Source: Acidobacteriaceae bacterium (GTDB taxonomy: Bacteria > Acidobacteriota > Terriglobia > Terriglobales > Acidobacteriaceae). From it: a DNA stretch of 64,000 nucleotides. The notes under the pieces were generated by a model that was not told the DNA's origin, made no database searches, and saw only the letters and a list, made by a program, of their open reading frames with translations. The stretch lies in assembly GCA_903642265.1 (NCBI GenBank), contig CAHJWN010000003.1, positions 46,621-110,620 on the forward strand. The letters run 5' to 3'. Position numbers and translations under genes: made by a program. Below, piece by piece: positions 51,001 through 58,870 of the stretch. Each line of letters opens with the position of its first letter. Position 1 is the first letter of the stretch.

Positions 51001-51322
51001 GGGCAGCCTGCCGGCATCGCACTCGTTCGTATCGGTCGATGATGACAACGTCATTCTCACCGCGGTAAAGAAGTCTGAAGATGACGATGCGCTGATCCTG
51101 AGGGTGTATGACTGGTCGGGCAAGCCATCGCATGCGAAGTTCACGCTGCCTCCCGGGGCGACGGCTGCCACGGAGGTAAACCTGATGGAGCAACCGATTG
51201 GCGATTCGCTTTCAGTCACGAATAATACTGCGACACTTCCGGTTGGGCCGTTCGAAATTCGGTCGATCCGGGTGAGCTATCCAAAGCACCCAACCGCAAC
51301 GATGGAGGCGGGCAGCCGGTAA
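48002..51322 (+). CDS. GH38 alpha-mannosidase, exported
   Basis: An 1106-residue family 38 glycoside hydrolase with a signal peptide ending near ITSAQ. The ATG at 48002 has AAGGTGG just upstream; the longer frame to 47969 is not favoured. Residues about 265-560 are the catalytic barrel: zinc ligands His268 and Asp270 in GNSHIDAAWLWPE, the nucleophile Asp380 in GWNPDSFGYNWQLPQ, and a further His in GFHDLAAGSGIG. The middle and C-terminal beta-sandwich domains follow (PTKS-IDAELDAKQLRLENSN; HVTWPE-like segment TYEIPYGTIQRPTTRNNTWE). It would release alpha-linked mannose in the periplasm or outside. Glycan-utilisation partners are not obvious nearby, although the Oar receptors could supply substrate. 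Confidence 0.92.
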   Translation: MHFSSKLFLLLAASLALPAITSAQFGKQPPAAEAKLDEASTRTVERLASLNVFPVSGWRYHAADIAHGELPTLDDSTWPLAKTPRNITDHEAVWYRARLTVPKTLNGYDLTGTRIWIRFDVSANGPMPEILYFDGRRVALGEDLEQTVLFENAKPGDSVLVAVKLLHTNDDKRFAGVQMHIDMAQGRPNPLDLRTQFLVAQKLLPWVSIDQPKDLATLTSAIKAVDLTALDKADQPAFDASLTKALSLLEPLRPMLQKDTIHMTGNSHIDAAWLWPESETIDVVRRTFATALQLMNEYPDYTYTQSAAQYNEWMADKYPAMDAEIKQRIKEGRWEVVGGMWVEPDLNLPDGESQVRSLLLGKRWFKQHYGVDVRIGWNPDSFGYNWQLPQIYKRAGVDYFVTQKMTWNDTNQLPFKLFWWQSPDGSKVLSYFPHDYANDNLDPIRLAGDLAVARERSPGLTTMMELYGIGDHGGGPTRTILDQGEHWAHADAAVTPQMKFGLAQTFFTAAEQSIAADSTTWNYQSIAKGYKYPTPETGKMVIPTWKDEMYFEYHRGVQTTQAGHKRNMREAEENTLNAEKLASLAWLDGDTYPNAQFTDAWKKIAFNGFHDLAAGSGIGIIYKDAAKEFDMVRLEDADAASHALNTIAAHIDTGEHPGTPVLIFNPLGWDRDGLVRVKVQLPTAGMWPTISDDAGRTIPSQVISKEANTGVFTVDVLAPRTPSIGYQVLYATPKSAPPIDAELDAKQLRLENSNLRVLVDAKTGCITSLVNKRSTFEAIAPKGCGNQLQAFKDTPKDYDAWNIDYGTLDHPMAIDKVDSVRMIESGPVRSTIRIERTWQSSHFTQDISLAANADTVVIDNTVDWHETHILLKAAFPLAASGPMATYEIPYGTIQRPTTRNNTWESAKFEVPALRWADLGDSRNGFSLLNEEKYGYDAIGNVLRLSLLRSPTWPDPEADRGIQHFRYALYPHPGTWQQAMTERKGYELNYPLQAAVVVAHSGSLPASHSFVSVDDDNVILTAVKKSEDDDALILRVYDWSGKPSHAKFTLPPGATAATEVNLMEQPIGDSLSVTNNTATLPVGPFEIRSIRVSYPKHPTATMEAGSR

Positions 51323-51365
51323 TAGCGCACCTCGTTACGATCTACCATAATCGGAGCCTGACTTA

Positions 51366-51863
51366 ATGCATACCTTCATACGGATAGTGCGCTTGCTCGC
51401 CATTGTTGTATGGGTGGGCGGAATTGTCTTCTTTGCCTTCGTCCTGGCGCCGGTGGCCTTCCATCTGCTTCCTTCACAGCATCTGGCTGGGGTGGTGGTC
51501 GGCGGAACTCTTCGCGTACTCGACGTCGTTGGATTAGTCTGCGGATTAATCTTCTGGGGAGCGACCGCGCTTCTGTTTCGTCAGTCCCCCGCTACGTACA
51601 AGGGCCGGTATGAGGCTCAGATTATTTGCGCCTCGATCATGATGCTGGCAACGGCTTATATTCACGCGAATGTTCTGCCAGCCATGGAGTTGGATCGCGC
51701 GTCTGTTGGTGGCGACATCGAAACGGCACCCGCGGTCTCGCCAGCAAAGTTGCATTTTGAGAAGCTGCACAAGCGGTCAGAGAGTGTTGAGGCAGGCGTC
51801 CTTCTGTGCGGTATAGCGATCGTCGTGCTCATGGCGCGCGAATCGATTCCCGCGACAAGCTAG
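51366..51863 (+). CDS. DUF4149-type membrane protein
   Basis: A 165-residue inner-membrane protein with four helices: FIRIVRLLAIVVWVGGIVFF, LRVLDVVGLVCGLIFWGATA, IICASIMMLATAYIHANVL and VEAGVLLCGIAIVVLM. The pattern of an N-terminal VWVGG helix, a central YxGR loop (TYKGRYEAQ) and a HANVLPAM segment matches the DUF4149/TMEM205-like family. Function is unknown in bacteria. It starts 43 bases after the mannosidase gene and may be co-transcribed. Confidence 0.72.
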   Translation: MHTFIRIVRLLAIVVWVGGIVFFAFVLAPVAFHLLPSQHLAGVVVGGTLRVLDVVGLVCGLIFWGATALLFRQSPATYKGRYEAQIICASIMMLATAYIHANVLPAMELDRASVGGDIETAPAVSPAKLHFEKLHKRSESVEAGVLLCGIAIVVLMARESIPATS

Positions 51864-51952
51864 AATCAAAGCTCCATGAAGCTTAGAAAAAGCGACCGTA
51901 CGAACGCCAGCAAGGCCAAGCGCTGCAGGCAAGCAGAGAGAATGGCCCACAG

Positions 51953-52684
51953 GTGAAGTCAAACTTCTGGCTCAGTCTTACGCTCGGTCTTGGTGCTGGT
52001 CTAGCCGACTACCTGGGCGGTTTTTTGCTTGTTCGCCGCTCGCCATCGGCTCGTGCCTTGCGCTATTTTGTGGCGCTTGGCTCCGGGTTCATGCTGTCCG
52101 CCGCGCTGCTCGAGATGCTGCCGGAAGGCATGGCTGCAAACCCGCATTGGGCGCCAGTGCTCATCCTGGGCGGATATTGCGGAGTCCACCTGCTGGAACA
52201 CACACTGGTGCCACACTTCCATTTTGGCGAAGAGACGCATCACCACGAGTTTATTTCGGCAAAGACGAGCTACTCCGTACTGTTGGGGCTGGCGACACAC
52301 ACGTTCTTCGACGGAATCGCCATTGGCTCAGGATTTGCGATTTCGAAGTGGCTTGGCTGGATGCTCTTCTTTGCTGTCTTCCTGCATAAAATTCCGGAAG
52401 GATTTACGGTAGCGAGCGTGATGCTTGCTGGAGGGCGCAGCCGTGCCGCCGCGTTGAACTCCGCGCTCTTTTTAGGAGCAACAACGGTTGCTGGAGTGCT
52501 TGTAATCTCCCTATTCCCCGCGTTGGTGAGGGCGGGGCTGCCTTTATCTGCAGGAGTTACGCTTTACGTTGCGGCAACCGACCTGGTGCCCGAGGTGAAT
52601 CGCGAGCCCGGCATTCGCATGGCGCTGGTTTTCTTTTTAGGCGTGATCGTATTCTTCCTGCTCCGGCAGTTCGCGCCCGCGTGA
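51953..52684 (+). CDS. ZIP-family metal transporter
   Basis: A 243-residue eight-helix transporter read from GTG 51953 (KSNFWLSLTLGLGAGLADYL). The two signature metal-binding helices are present: ATHTFFDGIAIGSGF (helix IV, His and Asp) and VFLHKIPEGFTVASVML (helix V, HxxPEG). A cytoplasmic His-rich loop lies between helices III and IV (PHFHFGEETHHHEFIS), typical for zinc ZIP proteins. It probably imports zinc or iron; direction and specificity cannot be read from sequence. The start is uncertain, as no strong ribosome binding site is present. Confidence 0.9.
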   Translation: MKSNFWLSLTLGLGAGLADYLGGFLLVRRSPSARALRYFVALGSGFMLSAALLEMLPEGMAANPHWAPVLILGGYCGVHLLEHTLVPHFHFGEETHHHEFISAKTSYSVLLGLATHTFFDGIAIGSGFAISKWLGWMLFFAVFLHKIPEGFTVASVMLAGGRSRAAALNSALFLGATTVAGVLVISLFPALVRAGLPLSAGVTLYVAATDLVPEVNREPGIRMALVFFLGVIVFFLLRQFAPA

Positions 52685-52751
52685 GCTATGCTTTCCACTT
52701 CGACGCCCGCGGCGTTACCCTCTAGACCAGGCGAAAAGAAGGAGTACCGCA

Positions 52752-53789
52752 ATGTCGCACCTCGAATCTATCCTCATTCCAAATATTGGAACCGGCCGTA
52801 CCGAACGACTCCTAGGCGTGCTCGAAATTGCTGCTGCACTGCTTGAAGAGAATGGTGGGAATGTCTCGCGCGCGGTGATTGCGCAGGCGCTGAACATGCT
52901 GCTGTTCGAGGACCTGCTCGAACGCGTACCAGCTGCGAAGACCTATGCGTCGGACGCACATCTCGCGGGACGTAAGATCATGCATGACCACGGAGCGGTC
53001 CGCACTGTACTACTCGAAGGCATGGGTAGGCTGCCAGGAGGTCAGGAAGCGATTACCCGCATCCTGCGGCCGCTTGGATATGCCCTGAACGGCGTATACC
53101 CCCTGGAGCGGCTGAAGATGACGGGCCGCTCGCACGCACAGGTCGAGTTCCCGGAGGAGATTGCGCAGTTCTTTATCAGCGAACTACATCCCGACCAGTT
53201 TTCACCTGAGTTTCAGCAGGCAGTGCGGAACATTACGGGCGAATCTATCGATCCGCTTGGTTCAGAGGCAGTAGAGCTACTTGCGGAGCTTGAGAGCGCC
53301 CATACGCTTCCAGTTGCGAAGGCGGTGGAACTGCTGCCGCTGCTCACACGGTGCTTCAGTCGTCAGCATGAGGTGCCAACGATTGCTGATTATGAAGTAT
53401 TGCTCGCGGTGTCCCCAGAGATGGCATGGATCTCGACCGAAGGGAACGCCTTCAATCACGCGACCGACCGCGTGCCTGATGTTGATCAGCTTGCGCACGA
53501 GCAGAAGCTTCTGGGACAGCCGATGAAGCCAACTGTCGAGACATCGCAATCGGGCCGGGTGCGACAGACAGCCTTTCTCGCGGCGCGGGTCAGGCGCTGG
53601 TTTCGTACTGCAAAGGTTGATTCGAATGACAACGCTGAGCAGGTTGAGCGCGAGGTTCCCGGTTCGTTCTATGAGTTCATTACCAGGCTGCCGCTGCCCG
53701 AGGAGAAGGATGGCAAGCAGGCACTGGATTTGAGCTTCGATAGCGCGAATGCGCAGGCGATCTTCAAGATGACCGCTGAATCAAAGTAG
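52752..53789 (+). CDS. DUF1338 2-oxoadipate dioxygenase/decarboxylase (HglS/YdcJ-like)
   Basis: A 345-residue cytoplasmic protein. AAGGAG lies eight bases before ATG 52752. The key motif MHDHGAVRTVLLEG gives His80 and Arg84, with the same four-residue spacing as His70/Arg74 of Pseudomonas putida HglS; His236 in GNAFNHATDR and Glu308 in GSFYEFITR are good candidates for the remaining iron ligands (His226, Glu294 in HglS). HglS-type enzymes convert 2-oxoadipate with oxygen to D-2-hydroxyglutarate and CO2 in lysine breakdown. An ALDH7 gene and a YdiJ-like D-2-hydroxyacid dehydrogenase gene, the steps before and after, lie within 13 kb. It is convergent with rplQ, with a shared palindromic terminator. 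Confidence 0.8.
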   Translation: MSHLESILIPNIGTGRTERLLGVLEIAAALLEENGGNVSRAVIAQALNMLLFEDLLERVPAAKTYASDAHLAGRKIMHDHGAVRTVLLEGMGRLPGGQEAITRILRPLGYALNGVYPLERLKMTGRSHAQVEFPEEIAQFFISELHPDQFSPEFQQAVRNITGESIDPLGSEAVELLAELESAHTLPVAKAVELLPLLTRCFSRQHEVPTIADYEVLLAVSPEMAWISTEGNAFNHATDRVPDVDQLAHEQKLLGQPMKPTVETSQSGRVRQTAFLAARVRRWFRTAKVDSNDNAEQVEREVPGSFYEFITRLPLPEEKDGKQALDLSFDSANAQAIFKMTAESK

Positions 53790-53810
53790 GCGGTGACCCA
53801 AAAGTGAAAG

Positions 53811-53840
53811 TGCCTCCTTCCGAGATCTCGGAAGGAGGCA
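53811..53840. terminator. Perfect palindromic bidirectional terminator
   Basis: A 30-base perfect palindrome (left half TGCCTCCTTCCGAGA, right half its complement) sits between the convergent DUF1338 and rplQ genes. On the minus strand it is followed by a T-rich stretch (ACTTTCACTTTT), on the plus strand by ATCTTTAC. It closes the alpha operon. Confidence 0.88.
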
Positions 53841-53863
53841 TCTTTACTCTCGTTACGCAGAAA

Positions 53864-54343
53864 CTAGACCTCTGCGTTCGGGTCGGGTTCCTGGCCTTCG
53901 CCGCGCTCTTCGAGCTGCTTGTTCAACTCCTCGCGCTTCTTCTCGCGGGCTTCGGCACGCTTCTGAGCCTTTTCGTTCAGTTCATGCTCGGCGCCCAGGA
54001 GCTCTATATAGGCAAGCTCAGCGGCGTCACCCTTGCGCGGACCCGTGCGCGTAATGCGCAGATAGCCGCCGTTGCGGCTGGCGTAGCGCGGCGCAACGAT
54101 GTTGAAGAGGCGGTCGACCGATTCAGGCGTCATCAGGTATGCGAGAGCCTGGCGGCGGGCGTGCACGGAGCCGTTCTTGCCCAGCGTGATCATCTTCTCG
54201 ACGATCGGTCGCGAGGCCTTGCACTTGGTGATGGTTGTCTCAACGCGATCCATCAGAATGACAGAAGTGACGAGGTTACGCAGCATGGCGCGGCGATGGC
54301 TGGTATTACGGCCGAGTTTGAATCCGGCATTACGATGACGCAT
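53864..54343 (-). CDS. rplQ: 50S ribosomal protein L17
   Basis: 159 residues, opening MRHRNAGFKLGRNTSHRRAM, the standard bL17 start, followed by LRNLVTSVILMDRVETTITK. The conserved core ends near residue 125; a charged C-terminal extension follows (AQKRAEAREKKREELNKQLE) that is longer than in E. coli (127 residues). Last gene of the alpha operon, downstream of rpoA, from which it is separated by 106 bases containing a hairpin. Confidence 0.97.
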   Translation of the reverse strand: MRHRNAGFKLGRNTSHRRAMLRNLVTSVILMDRVETTITKCKASRPIVEKMITLGKNGSVHARRQALAYLMTPESVDRLFNIVAPRYASRNGGYLRITRTGPRKGDAAELAYIELLGAEHELNEKAQKRAEAREKKREELNKQLEERGEGQEPDPNAEV

Positions 54344-54408
54344 TGGTGATCTCCTTCGGCATTCACTTGTGCGAGCGCCGGGTGCCTCTTAGTGCTACGT
54401 CGTAAATA

Positions 54409-54435
54409 GGCCCAGAGACGCAATGTCTCTGGGCC
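54409..54435 (-). terminator. Hairpin between rpoA and rplQ
   Basis: GGCCCAGAGAC (54409-54419) pairs perfectly with GTCTCTGGGCC (54425-54435) around a five-base loop. On the minus strand the stem is followed by TATTTACG, a weak U-run. It begins 15 bases past the rpoA stop, so it may end part of the rpoA transcripts or protect the 3-prime end after processing. Confidence 0.65.
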
Positions 54436-54449
54436 ATTGGTGGTTGCGA

Positions 54450-55553
54450 CTAGAAGTTTTCCGGCTCGTTACCTGGAAGATCCAGATCGTCGTCGTCATC
54501 TTCATCATCTTCATCATCGTCGTCGAAGTGGCCAAAGCTGGCTGCAAGCGTTGCCGCTGGAAGGACCGAAGTTGGTCCAGGCTGCGGGTTGCCATTCTCG
54601 TCGATCTTCATGCCGAGCGACAGGCCCATCTGAGCGAGAATTTCCTTGATCTCGTTCAGCGACTTACGGCCAAAGTTCTTGGTCTTCAGCATTTCGGCTT
54701 CCGTCTTCTGAATCAGCTCGCCGATCGTGGCAATGTTGGCATTTTTCAGGCAGTTGTAGCTGCGAACGGAAAGCTCGAGCTCTTCGACAGAGCGATTGAG
54801 GTTTTCGTTCTTGATTGCCGGGCCGTCGTGCATACCGTCATGGCCGGCTTCCATCTCTTCTTCGAAGTTGATGAAGATGGTCATGTGGTCTTTCAGCAGC
54901 TTGGCTGAAAGTCCGAGAGCATCAGCGGGAAGAACCGTACCGTTCGTCCAGATCTCAATCGAGAGCTTGTCATAGTCGGTGATTTGACCAAGACGTGCAG
55001 CCTCGACGAGGTAGTTGACTTTGCGAACAGGCGAGTGGACCGAGTCAACCGGGATGAAACCAAGTCCAAGGTCGCCGTCGAAGTTCTTATCGGCCGAAAC
55101 ATAGCCGCGACCGCGCTTGAGGCGCATCTCCATGTCGATCTTGCCGCCCTCAGAGACGGTGCAGATGTAGACATTCGGGTCCAGAATCTCTACGTCGCCG
55201 TCGGCTTCGATCATGCCAGAGGTGATGACGCCAGCTGCATCGGAACGCAGGTAAAGCGCCTTCGGACCTTCGCCGTTCAGCTTGAACGGAATCTGCTTCA
55301 GGTTCAGGATGATGTCTGTCGCGTCTTCAACAACGCCGGTGATCGACTGAAACTCGTGCAGGACGCCTTCGATGCGGACGGCGGTGACCGCTGCTCCTTC
55401 GATGGAAGAAAGCAAGGTACGACGCAGCGCGTTGCCGATGGTGGTACCGAAGCCGCGCTCAAAAGGCTGAGCGGAAAATTTGCCGTACTTGTCGGTTAGG
55501 GTTTCGTTCTCGACTGCAAGACGCTTGGGTTTCTGAAAACCTCTCCAAAGCAT
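54450..55553 (-). CDS. rpoA: DNA-directed RNA polymerase subunit alpha
   Basis: A 367-residue alpha subunit with AAGGAG six bases before ATG 55553. N-terminal dimerisation/assembly domain: [20 protein letters not shown] and [21 protein letters not shown]-terminal domain about 255-320: [20 protein letters not shown] and [20 protein letters not shown]. After the CTD there is an extra segment of about 45 residues ending in a highly acidic run ([17 protein letters not shown]) and GNEPENF, absent from E. coli (329 residues). The tail could affect contacts made by the CTD with DNA or activators. It sits between rpsD and rplQ in the conserved order. Confidence 0.98.
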   Translation of the reverse strand: MLWRGFQKPKRLAVENETLTDKYGKFSAQPFERGFGTTIGNALRRTLLSSIEGAAVTAVRIEGVLHEFQSITGVVEDATDIILNLKQIPFKLNGEGPKALYLRSDAAGVITSGMIEADGDVEILDPNVYICTVSEGGKIDMEMRLKRGRGYVSADKNFDGDLGLGFIPVDSVHSPVRKVNYLVEAARLGQITDYDKLSIEIWTNGTVLPADALGLSAKLLKDHMTIFINFEEEMEAGHDGMHDGPAIKNENLNRSVEELELSVRSYNCLKNANIATIGELIQKTEAEMLKTKNFGRKSLNEIKEILAQMGLSLGMKIDENGNPQPGPTSVLPAATLAASFGHFDDDDEDDEDDDDDLDLPGNEPENF

Positions 55554-55633
55554 GTGTTTCTCCTTGTCCGGCTCATTCGCGATGCATTCTGCGATCTGGC
55601 GGGGTGTTGCGGTTGCGGGTCAGGTTGTGGGTG

Positions 55634-55678
55634 CAGCTAAAAGCAGCTAAGTACAGCTAAACTGCGAAGGTCAGCTAA
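55634..55678. repeat. Four CAGCTAA heptamers between rpsD and rpoA
   Basis: CAGCTAA occurs at 55634-55640, 55644-55650, 55654-55660 and 55672-55678; the first three are exactly ten bases apart (TTAGCTG on the mRNA strand). They lie in the 178-base rpsD-rpoA gap, 54 bases past the rpsD stop. Helical phasing suggests protein binding; an RNA role is also possible. Confidence 0.6.
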
Positions 55679-55731
55679 AGGAGCTTGAGGGTGCTTTTGG
55701 CTGCCTCTTGCTCCTTTAACTGCCTGCTGCC

Positions 55732-56364
55732 TTACTTGCTGTAAAGTTCGACGATCAGCTGCTCGTTTACTGGCAACTGGATATCCGCACGCGCTGGCAG
55801 GGCGACGACTTTGCCCGACAGGCCTTCGCGGTTGATATCGAGCCACGGCACTGAACTCTGACCGCTGGCAAAGTTCTTCGACTCTTCGAGAATTGCAAGC
55901 GCCTTCGAGCCTTCGCGGATCGCGATCTCATCGCCGACTTTGCACTGGAACGACGGGATATTGACCTTGCGGCCGTTGACCTGGATGTGTCCGTGACGAA
56001 CGACCTGGCGCGCCTGGCGACGGCTCATCGCGAAGCCGAGACGGTAAACGACATTGTCCAGACGGGTCTCAAGCTGCTGCAAGAGCAGTTCGCCGGTAAC
56101 ACCAGTCTTGTTCGAGGCCTTCTGGTAGTAAGCGCGGAACTGGGTCTCAAGCGTGAAGTAGATGCGTTTGGCCTTCTGCTTTTCACGAAGCTGCAAGCCG
56201 TAGCCGACAACCTTCTTTACCTTGCGGCTTTGACCGTGCTGGCCTGGAGGAAAGTTACGCTTCTCGATGGGACATTTCTCTGTGAAGCACTTGGCTCCCT
56301 TTAGAAAAAGCTTCGTGCCGTCGCGACGGCAAAGACGGCAAACTGCGCCTGTATAACGTGCCAT
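55732..56364 (-). CDS. rpsD: 30S ribosomal protein S4
   Basis: 210 residues beginning [20 protein letters not shown]. It is the zinc-binding (C+) form: Cys9, Cys12, Cys26 and Cys31 in the N-terminal domain. The S4 RNA-binding domain is visible ([40 protein letters not shown]) and the end is ELYSK as usual. S4 is a primary 16S rRNA binder and in many bacteria represses the alpha operon; the unusual heptamer array just downstream may be relevant. Between rpsK and rpoA in the alpha operon. Confidence 0.98.
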   Translation of the reverse strand: MARYTGAVCRLCRRDGTKLFLKGAKCFTEKCPIEKRNFPPGQHGQSRKVKKVVGYGLQLREKQKAKRIYFTLETQFRAYYQKASNKTGVTGELLLQQLETRLDNVVYRLGFAMSRRQARQVVRHGHIQVNGRKVNIPSFQCKVGDEIAIREGSKALAILEESKNFASGQSSVPWLDINREGLSGKVVALPARADIQLPVNEQLIVELYSK

Positions 56365-56517
56365 TTACAACTCCTATATAGATCACTTCTGGTGACGATC
56401 GGTTTACACGCTGGCAGCGCTTCTGGTCCCGATCCAATGTTCCGTTCTCAGTTATCAGAAAGTACCTGAATGCTAAAAGCAATTCCTGACAACTAAGAAC
56501 GAATAACTAACAACCCG

Positions 56518-56943
56518 TCAGACTCTGCGGCGCTTGGGCGGACGGCATCCGTTGTGCGCCATTGGCGTAACGTCGCGGATGCTGCGCACGTCGATGCCGG
56601 CGGTTGCGAGTGCGCGGATTGCGGACTCACGTCCTGAACCGGGGCCCGAAACACGAACGTCGACCGAGCGAAGACCGTGGTCGCGAGCAGCGTTTGCTGC
56701 TCCAACCGCTGCCTGCTGTGCCGCAAACGGAGTGCCTTTACGCGATCCGCGGAAGCCGAGCGAACCCGAGCTCTTCCAGCTGAGCGTGTTGCCGGTCTGG
56801 TCTGTGATGGTGACAATGGTGTTGTTGAACGACGCCTGGATGAAGACAAGACCGTAGGGAACGTTCTTCCGCTCGCGCTTCTTGAACTTCTTATTCTTGT
56901 TCGCCGCTGACTTGTTCTTTTGCTGATTCTGAGTCTTTGCCAT
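56518..56943 (-). CDS. rpsK: 30S ribosomal protein S11
   Basis: 141 residues; Lys-rich N-terminal extension ([20 protein letters not shown]) followed by the S11 core [20 protein letters not shown] and the strongly conserved C-terminus [18 protein letters not shown]. Binds 16S rRNA in the platform. The start overlaps the rpsM stop by one base (TAATG), giving translational coupling. Confidence 0.98.
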   Translation of the reverse strand: MAKTQNQQKNKSAANKNKKFKKRERKNVPYGLVFIQASFNNTIVTITDQTGNTLSWKSSGSLGFRGSRKGTPFAAQQAAVGAANAARDHGLRSVDVRVSGPGSGRESAIRALATAGIDVRSIRDVTPMAHNGCRPPKRRRV

Positions 56944-57323
56944 TACTTGGTCACCTTCTTCTTACCGGCAACCGTGCCCTTGCGGGGACCCTTGCGAGTA
57001 CGAGCATTCGTGTGTGTGCGCTGGCCGCGGACCGGAAGGCTGCGGCGATGGCGGAGACCACGGTAGGACTGGATTTCAATCAGGCGCTTGATGTTGAGCG
57101 AGATGTCCTTGCGGAGATCGCCCTCGATGCCGCCCTCTGCTTCGATCACCTGACGGATGCGGTTGAGTGCGTCTTCGTCGAGCGTTCCAACCTTCGCGAT
57201 AGGGTCAACATCAGCCTTCGCAAGGATCTTCGCCGCTCGTGAGTCGCCGATTCCAAAGATGTACGTGAGCCCAATCTTCGCCTGCTTGTTGTTCGGGACA
57301 TCGACACCGGCAATACGTGCCAT
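56943..57323 (-). CDS. rpsM: 30S ribosomal protein S13
   Basis: 126 residues from ATG 57323 ([20 protein letters not shown]), the standard start; the frame is open 11 codons further but without conserved sequence. Core [20 protein letters not shown] and C-terminal [20 protein letters not shown] are typical. It contacts the tRNA and 50S subunit in the small-subunit head. First gene of the rpsM-rpsK-rpsD-rpoA-rplQ group. Confidence 0.98.
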   Translation of the reverse strand: MARIAGVDVPNNKQAKIGLTYIFGIGDSRAAKILAKADVDPIAKVGTLDEDALNRIRQVIEAEGGIEGDLRKDISLNIKRLIEIQSYRGLRHRRSLPVRGQRTHTNARTRKGPRKGTVAGKKKVTK

Positions 57324-57486
57324 AGAGTTCCTTTTCTGTGGGGCCTCGCGAATCATGTCGCGAAGCGGGGTTAGTTGAGTTGCGGATCGATTCCAACAGG
57401 TTCAACGCAAGCTTTAGTTTCGGCTAACTCGCCTGGTGGGTCCGGGTGGTGCTGTTATGGCTTCGCGTGGGCGAGGCCAAGGTGAT

Positions 57487-57600
57487 TTAACCCTGGCGCT
57501 GCTTGTGCTTGGCGTTCTCGCAGATCACACGCACTACCCCGCGGCGGTGGATGACCTTACACTTGTCACAAATAGGCTTTACGGATGCACGAACCTTCAT
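57487..57600 (-). CDS. rpmJ: 50S ribosomal protein L36
   Basis: A 37-residue protein read from ATG 57600: [20 protein letters not shown], continuing to AKHKQRQG and TAA at 57487. The zinc ligands Cys11, Cys14, Cys27 and His32 are all present, so this is the zinc-containing L36. It sits between infA and rpsM, its usual place in the spc/alpha region. Confidence 0.97.
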   Translation of the reverse strand: MKVRASVKPICDKCKVIHRRGVVRVICENAKHKQRQG

Positions 57601-57738
57601 TGGTATTTCCCTTCAAACAACAGCTTTCTTGCCTCTTAGCCGCAGGAAATCGGAAAAGAGGCACAATACTTTTGCGAGCTCTAAGCTACGGCCGAGGCCG
57701 GGTCGTTAGATGTCTTAACTTAATTGGGAGAAAAACGT

Positions 57739-57957
57739 CTACTTGTAGCGATAGACGATGCGACCACGGTTGAGGTCATACGGACTTAACTCAATCGCAA
57801 CGCGGTCACCGGGGAGAATGCGGATGAAGTTCTTACGCATACGTCCAGATACGTGCGCGAGCGCCTGGTGCTTGTTCTCGAGCTCGACCTTGAACATCGC
57901 GTTTGGCAGGGTCTCTACGACCACCGCCATGACTTCAATTGCATCTTCCTTCGACAA
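57739..57957 (-). CDS. infA: Translation initiation factor IF-1
   Basis: 72 residues, one S1-like OB-fold: [40 protein letters not shown] and [19 protein letters not shown]-1 binds the ribosomal A site during initiation. The start codon is TTG (57957) with AAGGAG seven bases upstream; the next in-frame ATG is Met10 (57930), which would remove conserved residues, so the TTG is very likely real. Located between map and rpmJ. Confidence 0.97.
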   Translation of the reverse strand: MSKEDAIEVMAVVVETLPNAMFKVELENKHQALAHVSGRMRKNFIRILPGDRVAIELSPYDLNRGRIVYRYK

Positions 57958-58099
57958 ACGAATCTCCTTTGTTACCTATTGCAGCACATCATTTCAACTG
58001 GTTACTGCTCTCAAGCCGACACCCAAAGGTCGAACCTTACGCAGCATCTCTTATAGTATCGCGTTTCCCGCTTATCTCCTACAGCGACGAAGAAGTTTG

Positions 58100-58852
58100 C
58101 TAGCGAGTCAGGACGTAAGGGCCTTCTTTGGTGATGGCTACGGTGTGCTCGAAGTGCGCGCTATAGCTTCCATCAACAGTAACTGCAGTCCAACCGTCTT
58201 TGAGCGTCACAACTTCGGGCTTGCCGGCGTTGATCATTGGCTCAATTGCGAGAACCATCCCCTCTTTGAGCCGCGGACCCTTTCCACGGGAGCCAAAGTT
58301 TGGCACCTGCGGATCTTCGTGCATGGAACGGCCGATACCATGGCCGACGAACTCTTTGACGACACCGAAGCCTTCAGCCTCACACATCTCCTGCACGGCG
58401 GCGCCAATGTCAAACAGGCGGCCACCAATCACCGCGAACTTTATGGCCTCTTCGAGCGACGCCTTCGTCACATCCAGCAGCCTCTGTGTGAGTGGAGTTG
58501 CCGGCCCCACAGCGTAGGTCACGGCAGCGTCAGAGTAGTAGCCATCAAGAATCAGGCCGCAGTCGATCGAGAGAATGTCGCCATTCCTAAGGACCACCTT
58601 CTCGTTCGGAATCCCGTGGACAACCTGCGAATTCAGCGAGGTGCAAAGCGCCGCCGGAAAGCCATGATAGCCCTTGAACGCGGCCTTCACTCCGGGGAAT
58701 GTGGCGATCTTGGCATTGGCAGCGTTCTCGAGATCCATCGTGCTCACACCTGGAACGACCAGCGGGGCAAGCAGATCGTGCACCTGCCGGAGAAGCTTAC
58801 CTGACGCTCGCATCTTCTCAATCTCGGCCCGGGTTTTAAGCAAAATTGGCAT
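58100..58852 (-). CDS. map: Methionine aminopeptidase, type I
   Basis: 250 residues. Removes the initiator methionine from new proteins. Metal and catalytic residues are visible in order: substrate His in NSQVVHGIPNE, Asp pair in ILSIDCGLILDGYYSDAAVT, His in FVGHGIGRSMHEDP, Glu in MVLAIEPMIN and the last Glu/His region GSYSAHFEHTVAIT. No zinc-finger N-terminal extension, so it is the short bacterial type. Follows adk by 18 bases in the spc region. Confidence 0.97.
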   Translation of the reverse strand: MPILLKTRAEIEKMRASGKLLRQVHDLLAPLVVPGVSTMDLENAANAKIATFPGVKAAFKGYHGFPAALCTSLNSQVVHGIPNEKVVLRNGDILSIDCGLILDGYYSDAAVTYAVGPATPLTQRLLDVTKASLEEAIKFAVIGGRLFDIGAAVQEMCEAEGFGVVKEFVGHGIGRSMHEDPQVPNFGSRGKGPRLKEGMVLAIEPMINAGKPEVVTLKDGWTAVTVDGSYSAHFEHTVAITKEGPYVLTR

Positions 58853-58870
58853 AACAGGAACTAACTCACC

